64,000 nt of DNA from Mactromeris polynyma. Its lineage: Eukaryota > Mollusca > Bivalvia > Venerida > Mactridae. Positions 21,201 through 41,129 of the stretch are shown here, piece after piece. The DNA lies in assembly GCA_032209605.1 (NCBI GenBank), contig JASFXZ010000005.1, positions 29,500,905 to 29,564,904 on the forward strand. Reading direction: 5' to 3'. Every line of letters starts with the position of its first letter. Positions within the stretch are counted from its first letter, which is position 1. The position numbers and the translations under genes were made by a program. Below the pieces are notes generated by a model. That model searched no databases and was not told the DNA's origin. It saw only the letters and a list, made by a program, of their open reading frames with translations.

Positions 21201-24200
21201 TGTGAATGGGGAAGCAATGAAACATGGGGGATTGAGGAGGTACAATGACCAACATGTATGTGAATTGGGAAGCAATGAAACATGGGGGATTGAGGAGGTA
21301 CAATGGCCAACATGTATGTGAATTGGGAAGCAATGAAACATGGGGGATTGAGGAGGTACAATGGCCAACATGTATGTGAATGGGGAAGCAATGAAACATG
21401 GGGGATTGAGGAGGTACAATGACCAACATGTATGTGAATGGGGAGGCAATGCAACATGGGGGAATGAGGAGGTACAATGGCCAACATGTATGTGAATTGG
21501 GAAGCAATGAAACATGTGGGATTGAGGAGGTACAATGGTCAACATGTATGTGAATGGGGAAGCAATGAAACATGTGGGATTGAGGAGGTACAATGGCCAA
21601 CATGTATGTGAATTGGGAAGCAATGAATAGTCTGGCTGACTATCAAAAACAACCATGGAGAATTCAAGAGGATGACAATAGAGGGAAAGGCATTGAATGG
21701 AAGGAATACACCATTTGACAAGCCAAGAAAGCCAGTGATCACAGGCCAACAGGGATACAAAAGACCAGGAACTGCACATGTATAGGGAAATGGGAAACAG
21801 GAGAAAAAAACTTGCGAATTCAGCACTGGGATAAATCTTCCCGAATATAGAACTGTTTAAACTTATTTTACTCTAGTGCTTGTGAAAAGCCACCATACTG
21901 CATCAAAACGTTCTAGAAAACAACCATTTTCCCATTAAGCATGTCCACGGTTCCTCTCATAGATTCCTTGCTTACACATCCAGGGAGTCTTAGTTATGTA
22001 CCTGTTTGATGTTACAATTTTTTAACATTATGAAAACAATTAAATGTTTGGATACTAGTTAAAAACAGAAATCCCGGTCTAGTATGCAAGAAGTTACAGG
22101 ATCTCTTAACATTGACTTTATATATTAAACACTTACTATAGCGTCTTATTTTAGACTCGACAACTCTTCGTCGCTCGGTGAGTTTTTCTCTAGTTTCTCT
22201 GATTGTTTCAAACTCTGGTGCGTAACAAACATGTAATACTCCGCCATAAAAAGACCAATCATCCAGTTTACGCTTTGCAAATCTACAAAATAAAAGTCAA
22301 TTCTAGTCATATATACTGTATACGTTGATAATATTGCGTGTCAAAAAGTTTGCAAATTGCCTATTCCAGACAATTCGTGTGCCAAAATGTTTGCGAATTG
22401 CCGAAATTACTTCAATCATAATCTACACGTCGTAACAATCACAGTAATATAATCAATTGAATATGACTCCACGGGGTGCCGGACTACAAAATATCGACTA
22501 AACAGTGTGTATAATTTATAAAAATGTACTTCGATGAATGTGGAAATTTACGCTGTGGAAAATGTTATAAAGTCTATACCCCGTCTGGCAGGCTCTACAT
22601 TTGAGAAATTTGATCTCATTAACTTTTTAAGTACATAACAATAAATTAAGTTTCAATCATAGTCTTACTTTGTTCACAAAATATCCTTTCGTCATAAATA
22701 TTAGAAAATTGGTGATAATTGCCTTCATACATACATACATATGTTCTCTCCAACACTACATTGTCACTTTTCTGACATATTTCCCAAAACAAAAAATACA
22801 TGTCGACGAGTCTGATACTGGTACCGTATATACTCGGCCATAAGTCGACTTAAAACCGACCTTGAAATTACCCTGAAAACCTGTCTTGACTTATGGTCGA
22901 GTTCAAGGAAAAATCCTTAAAGAAGTCCGATTCCAAGCACCCGTATATTAGCCCGCAGGTATTTTCTATCCTGACCTACTCGCCTAGTTAGGACTCATGT
23001 TTTGCAGTTCCAGGAAATGTTTAAGGAAAGTTACAATGCAATATTTTAGAGTATGTCTGTATGAAGGCCTTCACATCATAAACCATGCCATTTGCCATAG
23101 CTGTATATATATAGCATATTTTGATAGAAAATAAGATCTTTAAAGCTGCACATTATATAAAAGATAGTGTAAAAACAGTTCATACCTAACTATTTCAAAT
23201 CTTGTACAAACCAACATGCCATGTATGGTAATATTTTTAATGATGTACTCCCATACCGGTAAAGAAAGTCATAATTTTTTTTTCTTCAGATTTATTGGAA
23301 ATTTTTACATTCAAATTGGGTAAAATATATACTTATTGGCATTGGGAATATAGCTGAATAACGGCTATAAAAACAGCTGAAAAAACGCTGATGAAGTTAC
23401 ACAAACCTTGCTGATTGTATCTTCTTGTATTTGATAAGATGTGTCTCAGTAAACTGTTCACATGGATAGTCATCCAACATTTTGTGTTCATCTATATCAC
23501 CATGAACTTCAAATAACTGAACTAGCTCCTTGGCAGCACCAACCATTGGAATTCCCTGTACCAGGAGATATTTGGACTCGTTATGTATGGTATACACCTG
23601 TATTACAGAAATACATACATTTAAAAATAGTCAATATATACGTCCAAATTTCATACCAGTTCTCGCTAACAGAGCTGTAACTAAACAGAGCTAATTAGGT
23701 GGTGTTCAGCGGACTTTGAAAAAAACAGGGGTTCCGTTTGACCCTTGAGTTGACCCTTTGACCCCTGGTATTTCCAAAAGCACAATTTTAACCCCAAGGA
23801 TTCTAAGGCTAAACAAATTATAAAAAAATAGGTATTTTGGCTTAAAAATGGTAAGATCCAGTCAAAAATTATCAAAACAACCCTTTAGATTCAGCATCTA
23901 GTGGAACCCTCTGAAACATTGTCAAATTTTATTCAAAGCTGTAGGATTCATTTACCAAGCACTCCGAATGCTTGCTTCCTGGGTTACTCGTGCCAACTTC
24001 AAGGATTGTGAAGTTCACAATAAAGCCCAGCTTTAACTCATAACCTTTAGATCAGTAGCATATTTATGTATTTCACTCATTTAAAAATGTGGAAAACGCA
24101 AATAATTTTGTTTTACTCAAAACATAGTTACTACGTGTCCATTCAAAAAGCTAGTTCTGCTTTCCACTTTATGGTATGTATACATGAAACAGCCAGATAA

Positions 24201-25627
24201 ACTGGTTCCCAATTATTGAAGTTTGTACATCACAAGCTATTAGCAAAGTGAAAGTAGAGATTGAGTACCAGCTCTTATCACTCAGGAGTTTGCATACATG
24301 ATGAATTACACATACTTAGTAATGAAAGTGTCTACATGATCAAAATCATGCACTTCACCAAAATGTCGAAACAAATCAAGAGTTGTTCTAATAAAAATCA
24401 ACGACTGAGTGAAAATCACCCAATTTATTATTTGATTTCACCCAATTATTTTAATTTTGATGAGTTTTCACCCAAGTTAGTCAATTCTTATCTGGCGCTA
24501 AGAGTCATGTGTCCTACCCACCGAGTACAACGTCTTCTACCACAATGCCATAAGTTCTTATGACTTACCTGAATGGACGTTTATAATTATAAATTATATC
24601 ATATTTCATGCAGTTCTTTGACACTTTCCAAGATTTGAGATAAATCATGGGTACGTTACCTTACCGAAATCCGTCCGATTTCCATTACCGAAATCCGAAT
24701 CAAAGTCAACATCTGCAATATATAATTCTATTTGTTTTGTTATAATAATAAATATTAGGTTGATACAAAGTTATAAGCAAAAAATCAAGGAAAAATATTG
24801 CATATTAAGAACAATATAGACGTTAATGTCATCCGAAATCCTTTTGTATTTTTAAAGAATTACCTCCCCTAACAGTAGTAGTGATTAAAGCAACGGTATT
24901 CCGGAAAATACCGGCATCTGGTGGATTGGATTTCGGATGACATATAATCGTCTATATTGTTCTTAATATGCAATCTTTTTCCTTGATTTTTTGTCTGTAC
25001 ATTTATATCAGCACAATATTTATATTAAAACAAAAAAATAGAATTATTTATTGCTTATGTTGTCTTTGATTCGGATTTCGGTAATGGAAATCGGATTTCG
25101 GAAAAATTACCGAAATCCAATGGATTTCGGTAAGGTAACGTAGTGGCCACGATAATAAGACAATAAGCAAAATGTATAAAATGACGGCATCATACAACTG
25201 TCATCATACAGGGTTTATTTTTATATAGCTGTTATTCGGCTATACTCCAAATACCAGGTCTTTGCAAATACCAAAAAGTAATTTTTCGCCAGTTTTGAAT
25301 GTAAAAATTTCCAATAAATCTGAAGAAAAAATTTGGTTCAATTTACTTAAATGACGAAGTAAGAGGTGTGTCTCTCACCGGCACTTTATGGCATTGATTA
25401 ATTAATCACTGCATGCTTTACTTTTATTCCTAATATTTTGCTGTAAGTCTTTTTTAAGTTTTTCCCAATGTCTAAATTCTTCCTAAAATAGCCAATATAA
25501 ACATTGTCTTTAAAAATTTAATAGTTGAAATGTAGTTAACCTTAACAGCAGTTGGGTTACGACCTTCTCTGTACGGCGCCCGAGTAAAACAAACCTCTTG
25601 CCGGATGTGGTGTTGTGGTTTAGCCAT
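17229..25627 (-). CDS. RBM48: RBM48, RNA-binding protein of the minor spliceosome
   Basis: Four minus-strand exons, all in phase: 25627-25541, 23597-23407, 22282-22137 and 18223-17229. The family pattern is clear: YREGRNPTAVK then VYTIHNESKYLLVQGIP, then KRKLDDWSFYGGVLHVCYAP, which is the RRM-like region and its conserved extension. Known RBM48 acts in the nucleus with ARMC7 in splicing of U12-type introns. The C-terminal 330 residues are low-complexity and poorly conserved, as in other RBM48 proteins, ending near SVQLIRKRLAQV. The last exon may read to TGA at 17229-17231, or be spliced at CAG|gtatga (17235) to a short further exon not found here. Intron 3 (3.9 kb) holds the 58-bp minisatellite. 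The start ATG is the first that opens this frame. Confidence 0.9.
18533..18608. repeat. 76-bp hairpin repeat
   Basis: cgagggttcaatgcaacact at left against agtgttgaaacgagccctca at right. Same length and arm sequence type as 39785-39860 and 49924-49999. Confidence 0.7.
18830..21840 (-). mobile_element. Family A element expanded by the 58-bp array
   Basis: Inverse orientation. The right-end part is at 18830-18890 (acagggaatgcagcatacac) and the left part at 21630-21840 (aacaaccatggagaattcaa, aagccaagaaagccagtgat). The 58-bp array replaces the centre. Confidence 0.65.
18892..21629. repeat. 58-bp minisatellite array, about 47 units
   Basis: Unit of 58 bp with core aacatgtatgtgaatgggga and agcaatgaaacatggg, in RBM48 intron 3. 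It is flanked by the two ends of dispersed family A (about 18830-18890 and 21630-21840), and the unit itself resembles the middle of unexpanded family A copies. Several frames have no stop codon, giving long false open frames of up to 326 codons. Confidence 0.97.
22137..22282 (-). CDS. RBM48: RBM48 exon 3
   Basis: 146 bp from acceptor attttgtag to donor ctata|gtaagt. It completes the arginine split with exon 2 and encodes FAKRKLDDWSFYGGVLHVC then YAPEFETIRETREKL, the most conserved block of the family. Confidence 0.93.
22665..23160 (+). mobile_element. Dispersed repeat family D
   Basis: Shares blocks such as ttgcagttccaggaaatgtt and ttttagagtatgtctgt with 34986-35302 and, less closely, 44911-45262. 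No open frame. In RBM48 intron 2. Confidence 0.55.
23407..23597 (-). CDS. RBM48: RBM48 exon 2 (RRM-like region)
   Basis: 191 bp from acceptor gtaatacag to donor gcaag|gtttgt, phase 0 to phase 2. It encodes VYTIHNESKYLLVQGIP, a middle portion with ELVQLFEVHGDI, and ETHLIKYKKIQSA, the first strands and helix of the RRM-like fold. Confidence 0.92.
24652..25142. mobile_element. 490-bp foldback element
   Basis: tacgttaccttaccgaaatc at left and gatttcggtaaggtaacgta at right. The arms stay complementary inwards through tattgcatattaagaacaat against its inverse near 24955. In RBM48 intron 1. A related end lies at about 59828-59890. Confidence 0.8.
25200..25500 (-). mobile_element. Dispersed repeat family C
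   Basis: Inverse orientation of the copy at 26150-26470: tgaatgtaaaaatttccaat and actttta-ttcctaa-attttgctgtaa blocks. In RBM48 intron 1. Confidence 0.6.
25541..25627 (-). CDS. RBM48: RBM48 exon 1
   Basis: 29 codons from ATG to AAG|gttaac. They include HHIRQEVCFTR and YREGRNPTAVK, both characteristic of the RBM48 N terminus. An upstream ATG (atgcagaataatgg) is out of frame and stops after five codons, so it is not the start. Confidence 0.88.
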
Positions 25628-34316
<8,689 letters not shown>

Positions 34317-34400
34317 ATGCTTATAATATAGATAAGTGACGTCAACCTCTTATATGTATACAAGATAGACTAAGTGATGTAGGCAGTAAGATTTTAAATA

Positions 34401-34820
34401 CAGTCGAACCTGTCTCAAGAGGCCACTCCTATCAGCCGGAAAAAGTAGTGGTCTTTTAAGTAAGGGAACAGTAAGATTGACAAAAAACATACAAAAAACA
34501 TACATGTCAAGTACAATAAGTACAATGCATTTTATTTAATATTTAAAAAAACTTTATTACAGCTATTAAGAAATTTTATTAAAGATATAAAAAAGGTAAT
34601 TAAATCACATGTACATGTATGTATAATTAAATCACATGTACATGTATGTAACTAAATCTATAGAAATCAATAAAAAAAATATAATTTTTTTCGCCTTCAG
34701 TGGTCGCTTAGCAATGACACTGTTAATAAAAGTGAAGGTTCGTAGTACGCTTATGTATATTAATCATCAAGGACAGGTAGTACGCTTATGTATATTCATC
34801 ATCAAGGACAGGTTCGACAG
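34401..34820. mobile_element. pogo/mariner-like MITE with TA target
   Basis: cagtcgaacctgtctcaaga at left, atcaaggacaggttcgacag at right, TA on both sides. The right end has a ~36-bp direct repeat (acgcttatgtatatt). A related left end lies at about 14466. Confidence 0.65.
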
Positions 34821-34985
34821 TATCAATATCATAATTGTGTACAGGTAACATATTTGAGACTTATTTTACAGTCAGTATGTAGACATTCTGTTTTGTTTTA
34901 AAATCTTATTCAATATTTATAATTTCATTGCTTAACCTTATAGAGGAATCATCATCAATGTATAAATTTAGAAAATCGTTGCCTT

Positions 34986-35302
34986 AAAGGTACTTAGTCT
35001 CACTTTTTTTGGCAAAATATCCTTGGTGATAAATATGAGAAAATTGGTGGTAATTTTCTTATGTACTCTACAACACTGAATTGTCACTTTTCTTGCATGT
35101 GTTTAACATACAGATACCGGCATTTTTTTAAACTCGGCGCCAGACTAGGTAATACCTGAATTGGACTCGTGTTTTGCAGTTCCAGGAAATGTTTAATTCA
35201 AAGCTACAATGCAATGTTTTAGAGTATGTCTGTGTGAAGGCGCTAACATGTCATTTTCTCAAAATTATTACGCAGCATATTGTGATGGTAAATCTACCTT
35301 TA
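34986..35302 (+). mobile_element. Dispersed repeat family D
   Basis: Starts aaaggtacttagtctcac; contains ttttgcagttccaggaaatg. Intergenic after secernin. Confidence 0.55.
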
Positions 35303-35620
35303 ATGCAACAAACCTGTGACTAGTTTTGGTGATATGGAGATCATGGTACCATGATTTACGTCCCAATGAGCTTTTAACAGTTAGTATATTCACTTGCTTA
35401 TTGAACTAACCTAAATAGCGTAAATTCCAATACCGAAAACCCATGAAAGAGAGAGAATAAGTTGCTACTTGGAACGCCACATACATAAGGCAATGCCTCT
35501 CCACACAGACCTCCATGAAAAGAACAGTTTATAAAACATAAACTCAATAAAAGTGGTTGCTATTGAAAAGTTTATATGTGATTTTCTCAAAATGGCAAAA
35601 AACAACTTGAGGATTTATAG

Positions 35621-35719
35621 AATCAATGTGAAGAAGTCGCCCAGAAGTTTGCTCTTAGTCCAGCCACGGACGTCACATCTCTACTGTCGCTGTACAACAA
35701 GTTACGAAGACGCATGTAA
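35621..35719 (+). CDS. Possible terminal exon of an unidentified gene
   Basis: After the acceptor-like ggatttatag, 32 codons run to TAA and read NQCEEVAQKF, ALSPATDVTSLLSLYNKLRRR and M. Base composition and predicted helix (LLSLYNKLRRR) look like real coding sequence in an otherwise repetitive AT-rich stretch. AATAAA follows at about 36194. I recognise no family and find no partner exon between 34317 and 35620, so this may be a relic, a retrocopy fragment, or an alternative exon of a longer gene. Confidence 0.35.
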   Translation, partial: NQCEEVAQKFALSPATDVTSLLSLYNKLRRRM

Positions 35720-36331
35720 AAGTCCGAGTACAGAGACACGTATGCGGGGCTAGTTTGCTCTTTTCTTTCTGTAAGCATGCAATATCATGACATGGTTTAT
35801 ATGTCCGTGGCAAAATACAGGGGTAGATAACTCGTAACATGTAAGATGTTAAGCTTAATCATGGCTTAATGTTGTGCCATTGTATCTGTAATGTAATTTG
35901 TCTTTGAATAGCTATATGAGAAAAGATATATCCTAGCCTGGTAATACTTTTTTGTGCAGAAATCACATTGATCGAAGATGATAATATTTTAGCATTTATC
36001 ATTTTATTGTTTAAAAAATTAATACAACTTTGAGAAGTTGGCAGTTTAAGTAAAAGTAAAACGTACTGTATTTTGTAAATGTTTGCTTTGGATTTCAAAT
36101 TTATATCTGTGATAAAAATGATTCTGCAAGTATATTCACACCTGTTGCTTACTTATAATCATCACAATTGTACAATGTATGAGTGGTACATATTAATAAA
36201 ATGAAAAAAACCCTGTAAATTATTTTCTGATTATGAATTAAAATACCCTCACTGATTAAATTTGATTATAGCTTATGTTTGAAGTTCAGTTTTACAACAC
36301 TTAGTGTAAAATGATACTTGTTAAGCTTGCT

Positions 36332-36490
36332 CACAGGAAGTTGTCAAGAGTTCTTTCCCTTGATTCCTTCTAGATATCTCTCCCTTTACCCCTTATATAG
36401 TATTGTGCATAAATAGAAATACTATAGAAAGGATAAAGGGAGACAACTCTAGAAGGGTTAAAGGGAAAGAACTCCTTACAATCTGCTGTG
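36332..36490. mobile_element. hAT-like MITE, short foldback copy
   Basis: 159 bp; cacaggaagttgtcaagagt at left and ttacaatctgctgtg at right, with agcttgct/ggcttgct flanks (7 of 8). The arms carry ttctttcccttgattccttc and its inverse. Confidence 0.72.
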
Positions 36491-36964
36491 GGCTTGCTCT
36501 TTTGATCGGCAAAATTTTGTATGGCGTAAATGGGCAGACATATTTTACTTGAGGTTGAATAAAGAAGTGAGATTATTAGTTGACTAACCCAAGGTTTAAA
36601 ACCTTAAACCAAGTTGTCAATGGTTTAATGCCTAGTCAGCTAAAATATATTTTAATATTGTGTCATAGCTTTGAGCTCTAAATGTCAGCTCATATTAATG
36701 TGTATGTACAACGTATATTTGTTGCTGTTTGTTGTTTATTGTAGCATTAAATGTTGGAAGTGAATGCGATGTTTTTGGTTTATTTTTGTACAATTCTAGT
36801 TTGGAATTTTCTACAACTCAAGATTGAAGGCATAGAACAACTTCCTTATCTGTCAGTTGAATGGAATCTTGATAAGCTTGTGGTTTTACACAGCAACAGT
36901 ATTCTCAACTTATGTTTAATCCACTTCACGACAGTTGACGTTATCTATGCTTCCGACCAGTACT

Positions 36965-37320
36965 AACTTTTAAATCTGCTGGCAACCAATATCTGCCAAC
37001 AAATCAACTGCTCGCAACAAATATCTGCGAACCAACCAGCTGCTAGCAACTAATGTCTGCTAACCAATCAGTTGCTATGAACTCATTTCCGCAAACCAAT
37101 CAGCTGCTAGCAGCTAATATTTGCCAAGCAACCAGCTGCTAGCAACTAATGTCTGCTAACCAATCAGTTGCTAGGAACTCATTTTTGCCAACCAATCAGC
37201 TGCTAGCAACTAAAATTACCATTGGCTGCAAGGAACTCGTATCTGCTAACCAATCGGCTGCTAGCAACTACTATCTGACCTGTCAATCAATAAACAGCTA
37301 GCAACTTAGGTCTCAGAGCC
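36965..37320. repeat. Degenerate ~32-bp tandem repeat
   Basis: About ten diverged copies around ccaatcagctgctagcaact and atctgctaa, in intergenic DNA after secernin. Confidence 0.85.
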
Positions 37321-38336
37321 AACCAATCGAATGCTTTGTTTTATGTCAGCCAACCAATCAGTAGACTTATGGCATGTAATCAAAGATCGACACATGAGAA
37401 TCAAACACTTGTCTTTCAAATTTAGTGTTTTTTCCTCTATTAATTCAGCTAATGAATGCCTGTGATGAATAAATGAAAACAGTATGAGCAAGAAAGGCTT
37501 TTTCTTTATTAACAATACACAATAAACAGTAAAGTAAACAAATTGTTGACCTATCAGATCTATTTTTAGAATGGCATGTTCTATTTCCTAATACAGGGGT
37601 ATTTGAAAAAATTGTGTTAGCTCATTGACATACTTATGGTGGTACTTTTCAGCTATCACACCTTTGTGTGACTGTACAACACTTATCTTCAGAACAAGAC
37701 CATGAACACTTTAACAGATTACTAAATCGGCCCGAGTGTCAACAAATATAATTACCTGTTTCCAAAAATAGAATGTTCCAATCTAAAAAGAAAACTGACA
37801 GGTCAAAAATCTTATAATAACAACAGAGAAAAACAATAGTTTGTATGAATATATATAAAGTCTTGATATGTAAATAGCAATATATGTATATGATATGGAC
37901 GGATAAAAAGTAAATACTGCACACTGTTGAAAGAAATTTAAAAAAATCGAAGTCACCTGTAACTCATATTCTGGCAATATTCAGATATTGGTAACATGTG
38001 GTACCATTATTTTTGTCGGGCAAGTTCTTTACAGTCAATATACTCACTTGCTTATAGAACTAAGCTTAAGCGGGTCAATCCCAGTTCTAATATTCAGTTA
38101 CTCGTTCATTTTGATTGCTACTCATAACATCATTATGTAATTTTCTCAAAATGGCAAAAACAGATAATCAAATATAGCGAGTAGCATATCCTCAAGAGAT
38201 GTTATCTAAGTACAACATTTAATGGTATTGTTATTCATGAACTTTGAACCAAGTTCATTTTGTTTCATTTAAAACGTTTTATAAATTTACTGTGAAACAA
38301 ATATTATATCATGACCAGTTGTCCTATTGATAAGAA

Positions 38337-38470
38337 CACAACAGATTGTCATGAGTTCTCCCCCTTTATCTCCTTAAGAGTTCTCTCCCTTTATCCCTTC
38401 TATATGTTTCCTATATATTCTTTTACTACAGAAGTGATAAAGGGAGAGAACTCATGACAATCTCCTATTC
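38337..38470. mobile_element. hAT-like MITE, short foldback copy
   Basis: acagattgtcatgagttctc at left and agaactcatgacaatctcct at right form long arms. Same family as 36332-36490. Confidence 0.65.
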
Positions 38471-39099
38471 ATAGAACAATGGTTTTGGTATCAAATGTAT
38501 CACACAAGTTCAGCGTTTTAAGTAACAAAAGTTATGTACTAACAGGTGAATCGAAGAAGGATATGGACATATGGTTAACAGTAAACATATAACAATGTCT
38601 ATCACAGAAATTTAACAACTGTTTCAATTATCACAATATCAATACTGGTCAAAAGAGCTAACCTGCCATTTTGTATTTTGAAAATCTTGTTTACATTATG
38701 ACATGTGCTATGAACCAAGTTTATATCAACATCTTTTCATAGTTCAACTCATTTTATTCATAAATGTTACAGCCTACTGCCAGAAATTGTATCCAGTAGG
38801 TTTTTCATAACTATGTAAATATCGCTGGTGGGTTAGAAGTTTTGACCAGTAAATTTTAGAGGTCAAAAGACGCTCTATAAATACCATATTTATTCTTTAG
38901 AACAATTACAGAGATGACATCTAATCTAATACCGTGAAAGTTGTGGATAAATCATTTTAGGGACATTAATATCAAAAGTTCCAGTCTCCACTTTCAAATT
39001 TCTAATCTAATGTAAAACTGGCTTGATATTGCTTTGAAAGCTATTTATTCTGAGACCAGAATTTCAATATAAATATTCCCTGCATGAATTGAGATTCCA

Positions 39100-39300
39100 A
39101 AAATATTATTATCATTTCAAAATTCTTTATAAAATTTGTTACCATTTCAAAAATCCGATATAAAAATTACAACAATTTCAAAATACTATCTAAAACATAA
39201 CTGCCGTTTCAAAATACTATCTTAAACATTATTGCCATTTCAAAATACTATCTAAAACATTAATGCCATTTCAAAATACTTTCTAAAACGTTTGAAATAT
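39100..39300. repeat. Degenerate ~33-bp tandem repeat
   Basis: About six copies around atttcaaaatactatctaaa. AT-rich; no other signal. Confidence 0.75.
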
Positions 39301-39784
39301 TTCGAAATTCTGAACGATCCAGCATCCTTGTTCTTCTATTTTACTCCAAAACACTAAAGTGGAACTTTGTTACTAAATATTGATATTTTCCATTTAAACT
39401 GAAAGGCTTCTTAATAATCATAATGTATATACCATACATTGCAATAATTTGAACGATCCTTCTTCCATTAATTAAAAAATGTTTCATTAATTATGCCGCA
39501 GGAAATTTTCCCGAGTGTCGATTTTTATCATAGGTTATCTGACTAAAAGCATCACTGCAGATTGGGAATAGAAGATTACAGTGTAATATGATAATAAATA
39601 TTAATATATAAATATATAATTACAGTTGGGAGCAAAAACTAAATCACTACGAATACAAATATACATGAAGTAAAAATACAAAACAGTAAAAAAGTACAAA
39701 AACAGAGTCTTCAGACAAACATACATATATAAATATATAGAGACAGAAACAAAGACCAGCTTTGTGCATTTGGTGCAAATGTAC

Positions 39785-39860
39785 CGAGGGTTCAGTGCAA
39801 GACTATACTAATTCCTATATAAAGACATAGGAGTTATGATAGTCTTGCGCTGAACCCTCG
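39785..39860. repeat. 76-bp hairpin repeat
   Basis: cgagggttcagtgcaagact and agtcttgcgctgaaccctcg are near-perfect inverse arms. Confidence 0.8.
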
Positions 39861-40981
39861 TTATACTAGTCAAAAGAGCTAACCTGACATTTTGAGCATT
39901 TTCACAACATAACGACAAGTGATGAATTAGATTTTGACAGGTTTCCGTAGTTTATTTCCACAGTTCAGTGGCCCCGATCTCCCTAAGCATCTCAAATAGA
40001 AATCTCAGCTTAATATTGAGATTTTGCTCAAATGACAGCCCGAGTTTGAGACAAATTGCATTTTGGATTTCTTGAAAACTTTCTGAGGAAAAGGCTCATC
40101 TCCTTTTTCGTTTCTAATACCGTTTTTGAGTCTGGTCTCAGCTGAGAAAAGTCTCAATGATCTGAGAAAATTTTTGAGCTAAGATTTAGCTCAGATCGAG
40201 ACGCTTCGGGAGATCGGCGACAGGTCATTTTAATCAAATGTTGTAGTTCACTGCAATCAAACTCCAACACATGTTTACAGTAGCTTTTTCAGAAACTCTG
40301 CGATAAGGCACTGGCAGGGTGGCAATTTTGACTAGTATATTACTAAATAATCTACGTCCTACCCTTGTATTAAGACTATTTTCGACATTTTATGATATTA
40401 TGACCATTCAAAAACTATGACCATAAAGTTAAACAGACTACAGTGAAGACAGTTTGGTTCAGTGTTGTTGTATAAAAGATTTATTGCCTATAGATGGACC
40501 AAATGCCATATGTTAGGGTTGAAATGTCATAAATTTACTTAATATCAATGTTTTATGAAATATATTGTTAGACCTCATTAAGAATGGTATATACAATAGT
40601 ATGTATGTATCAACTCATTTATCCTAAACGCCTGAGAAGATGTTGTCAGAATTTCCTTTCTTTAAGTTTTGAAAAATGTATGGACTTTTCTAGTCAATAA
40701 TGTCAGGTGATAATACGTCTAAGATCTTCAAGTCCATGTTTTTACCTTTTTTTCACAGAATTTTTAAACAAAAAAGTACAAAAATCCTATGCCGATTATT
40801 TCTCAAACAAACATCATTAAAAATGGAGTATTTAAAGAAATTCAAACAGCAAATTGCCCGCCTTGTATCAAACAAAGCAACCTCCTGTTGTGTTGCATTC
40901 ATTAATCACAAGTATCAAATGTGCCAACTTGCGTATTTATAATAGTGAACAGAAATATATAGGCACAAAAATTTAGATTTA

Positions 40982-41129
40982 CCATTGGACCTCGTGCATT
41001 GGAATTCGTCGGTTCCGAAGTTTTATTAAAAATACATATTAATTGACATGCATAATCAAGATCTGATATTTATTTTGAACAATATCGAGCATTCAGATAG
41101 AAGGTTGTCGAATAAATGAGGTTCAACTG
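40982..41129. mobile_element. pogo/mariner-like MITE, degraded copy
   Basis: Ends ccattggacctcgtgcat and ataaatgaggttcaactg; same body as 43962-44139 (gatctgatatttattttgaa). Confidence 0.6.

Larger units (their letters stand above)
37330..40960. other. Intergenic interval with short repeats only
   Basis: Between secernin and the KIF28-like gene. It holds a hAT-like foldback, a 33-bp degenerate repeat and a 76-bp hairpin, listed separately; no convincing exon. Confidence 0.5.

Noticed and set aside
19811..21779. Open frames of up to 326 codons on the minus strand with HTCWPLYLLNPP-like repeats
   Set aside because: They are the 58-bp minisatellite read in frames that lack stop codons; no splice or start context, and several overlapping frames are equally open.
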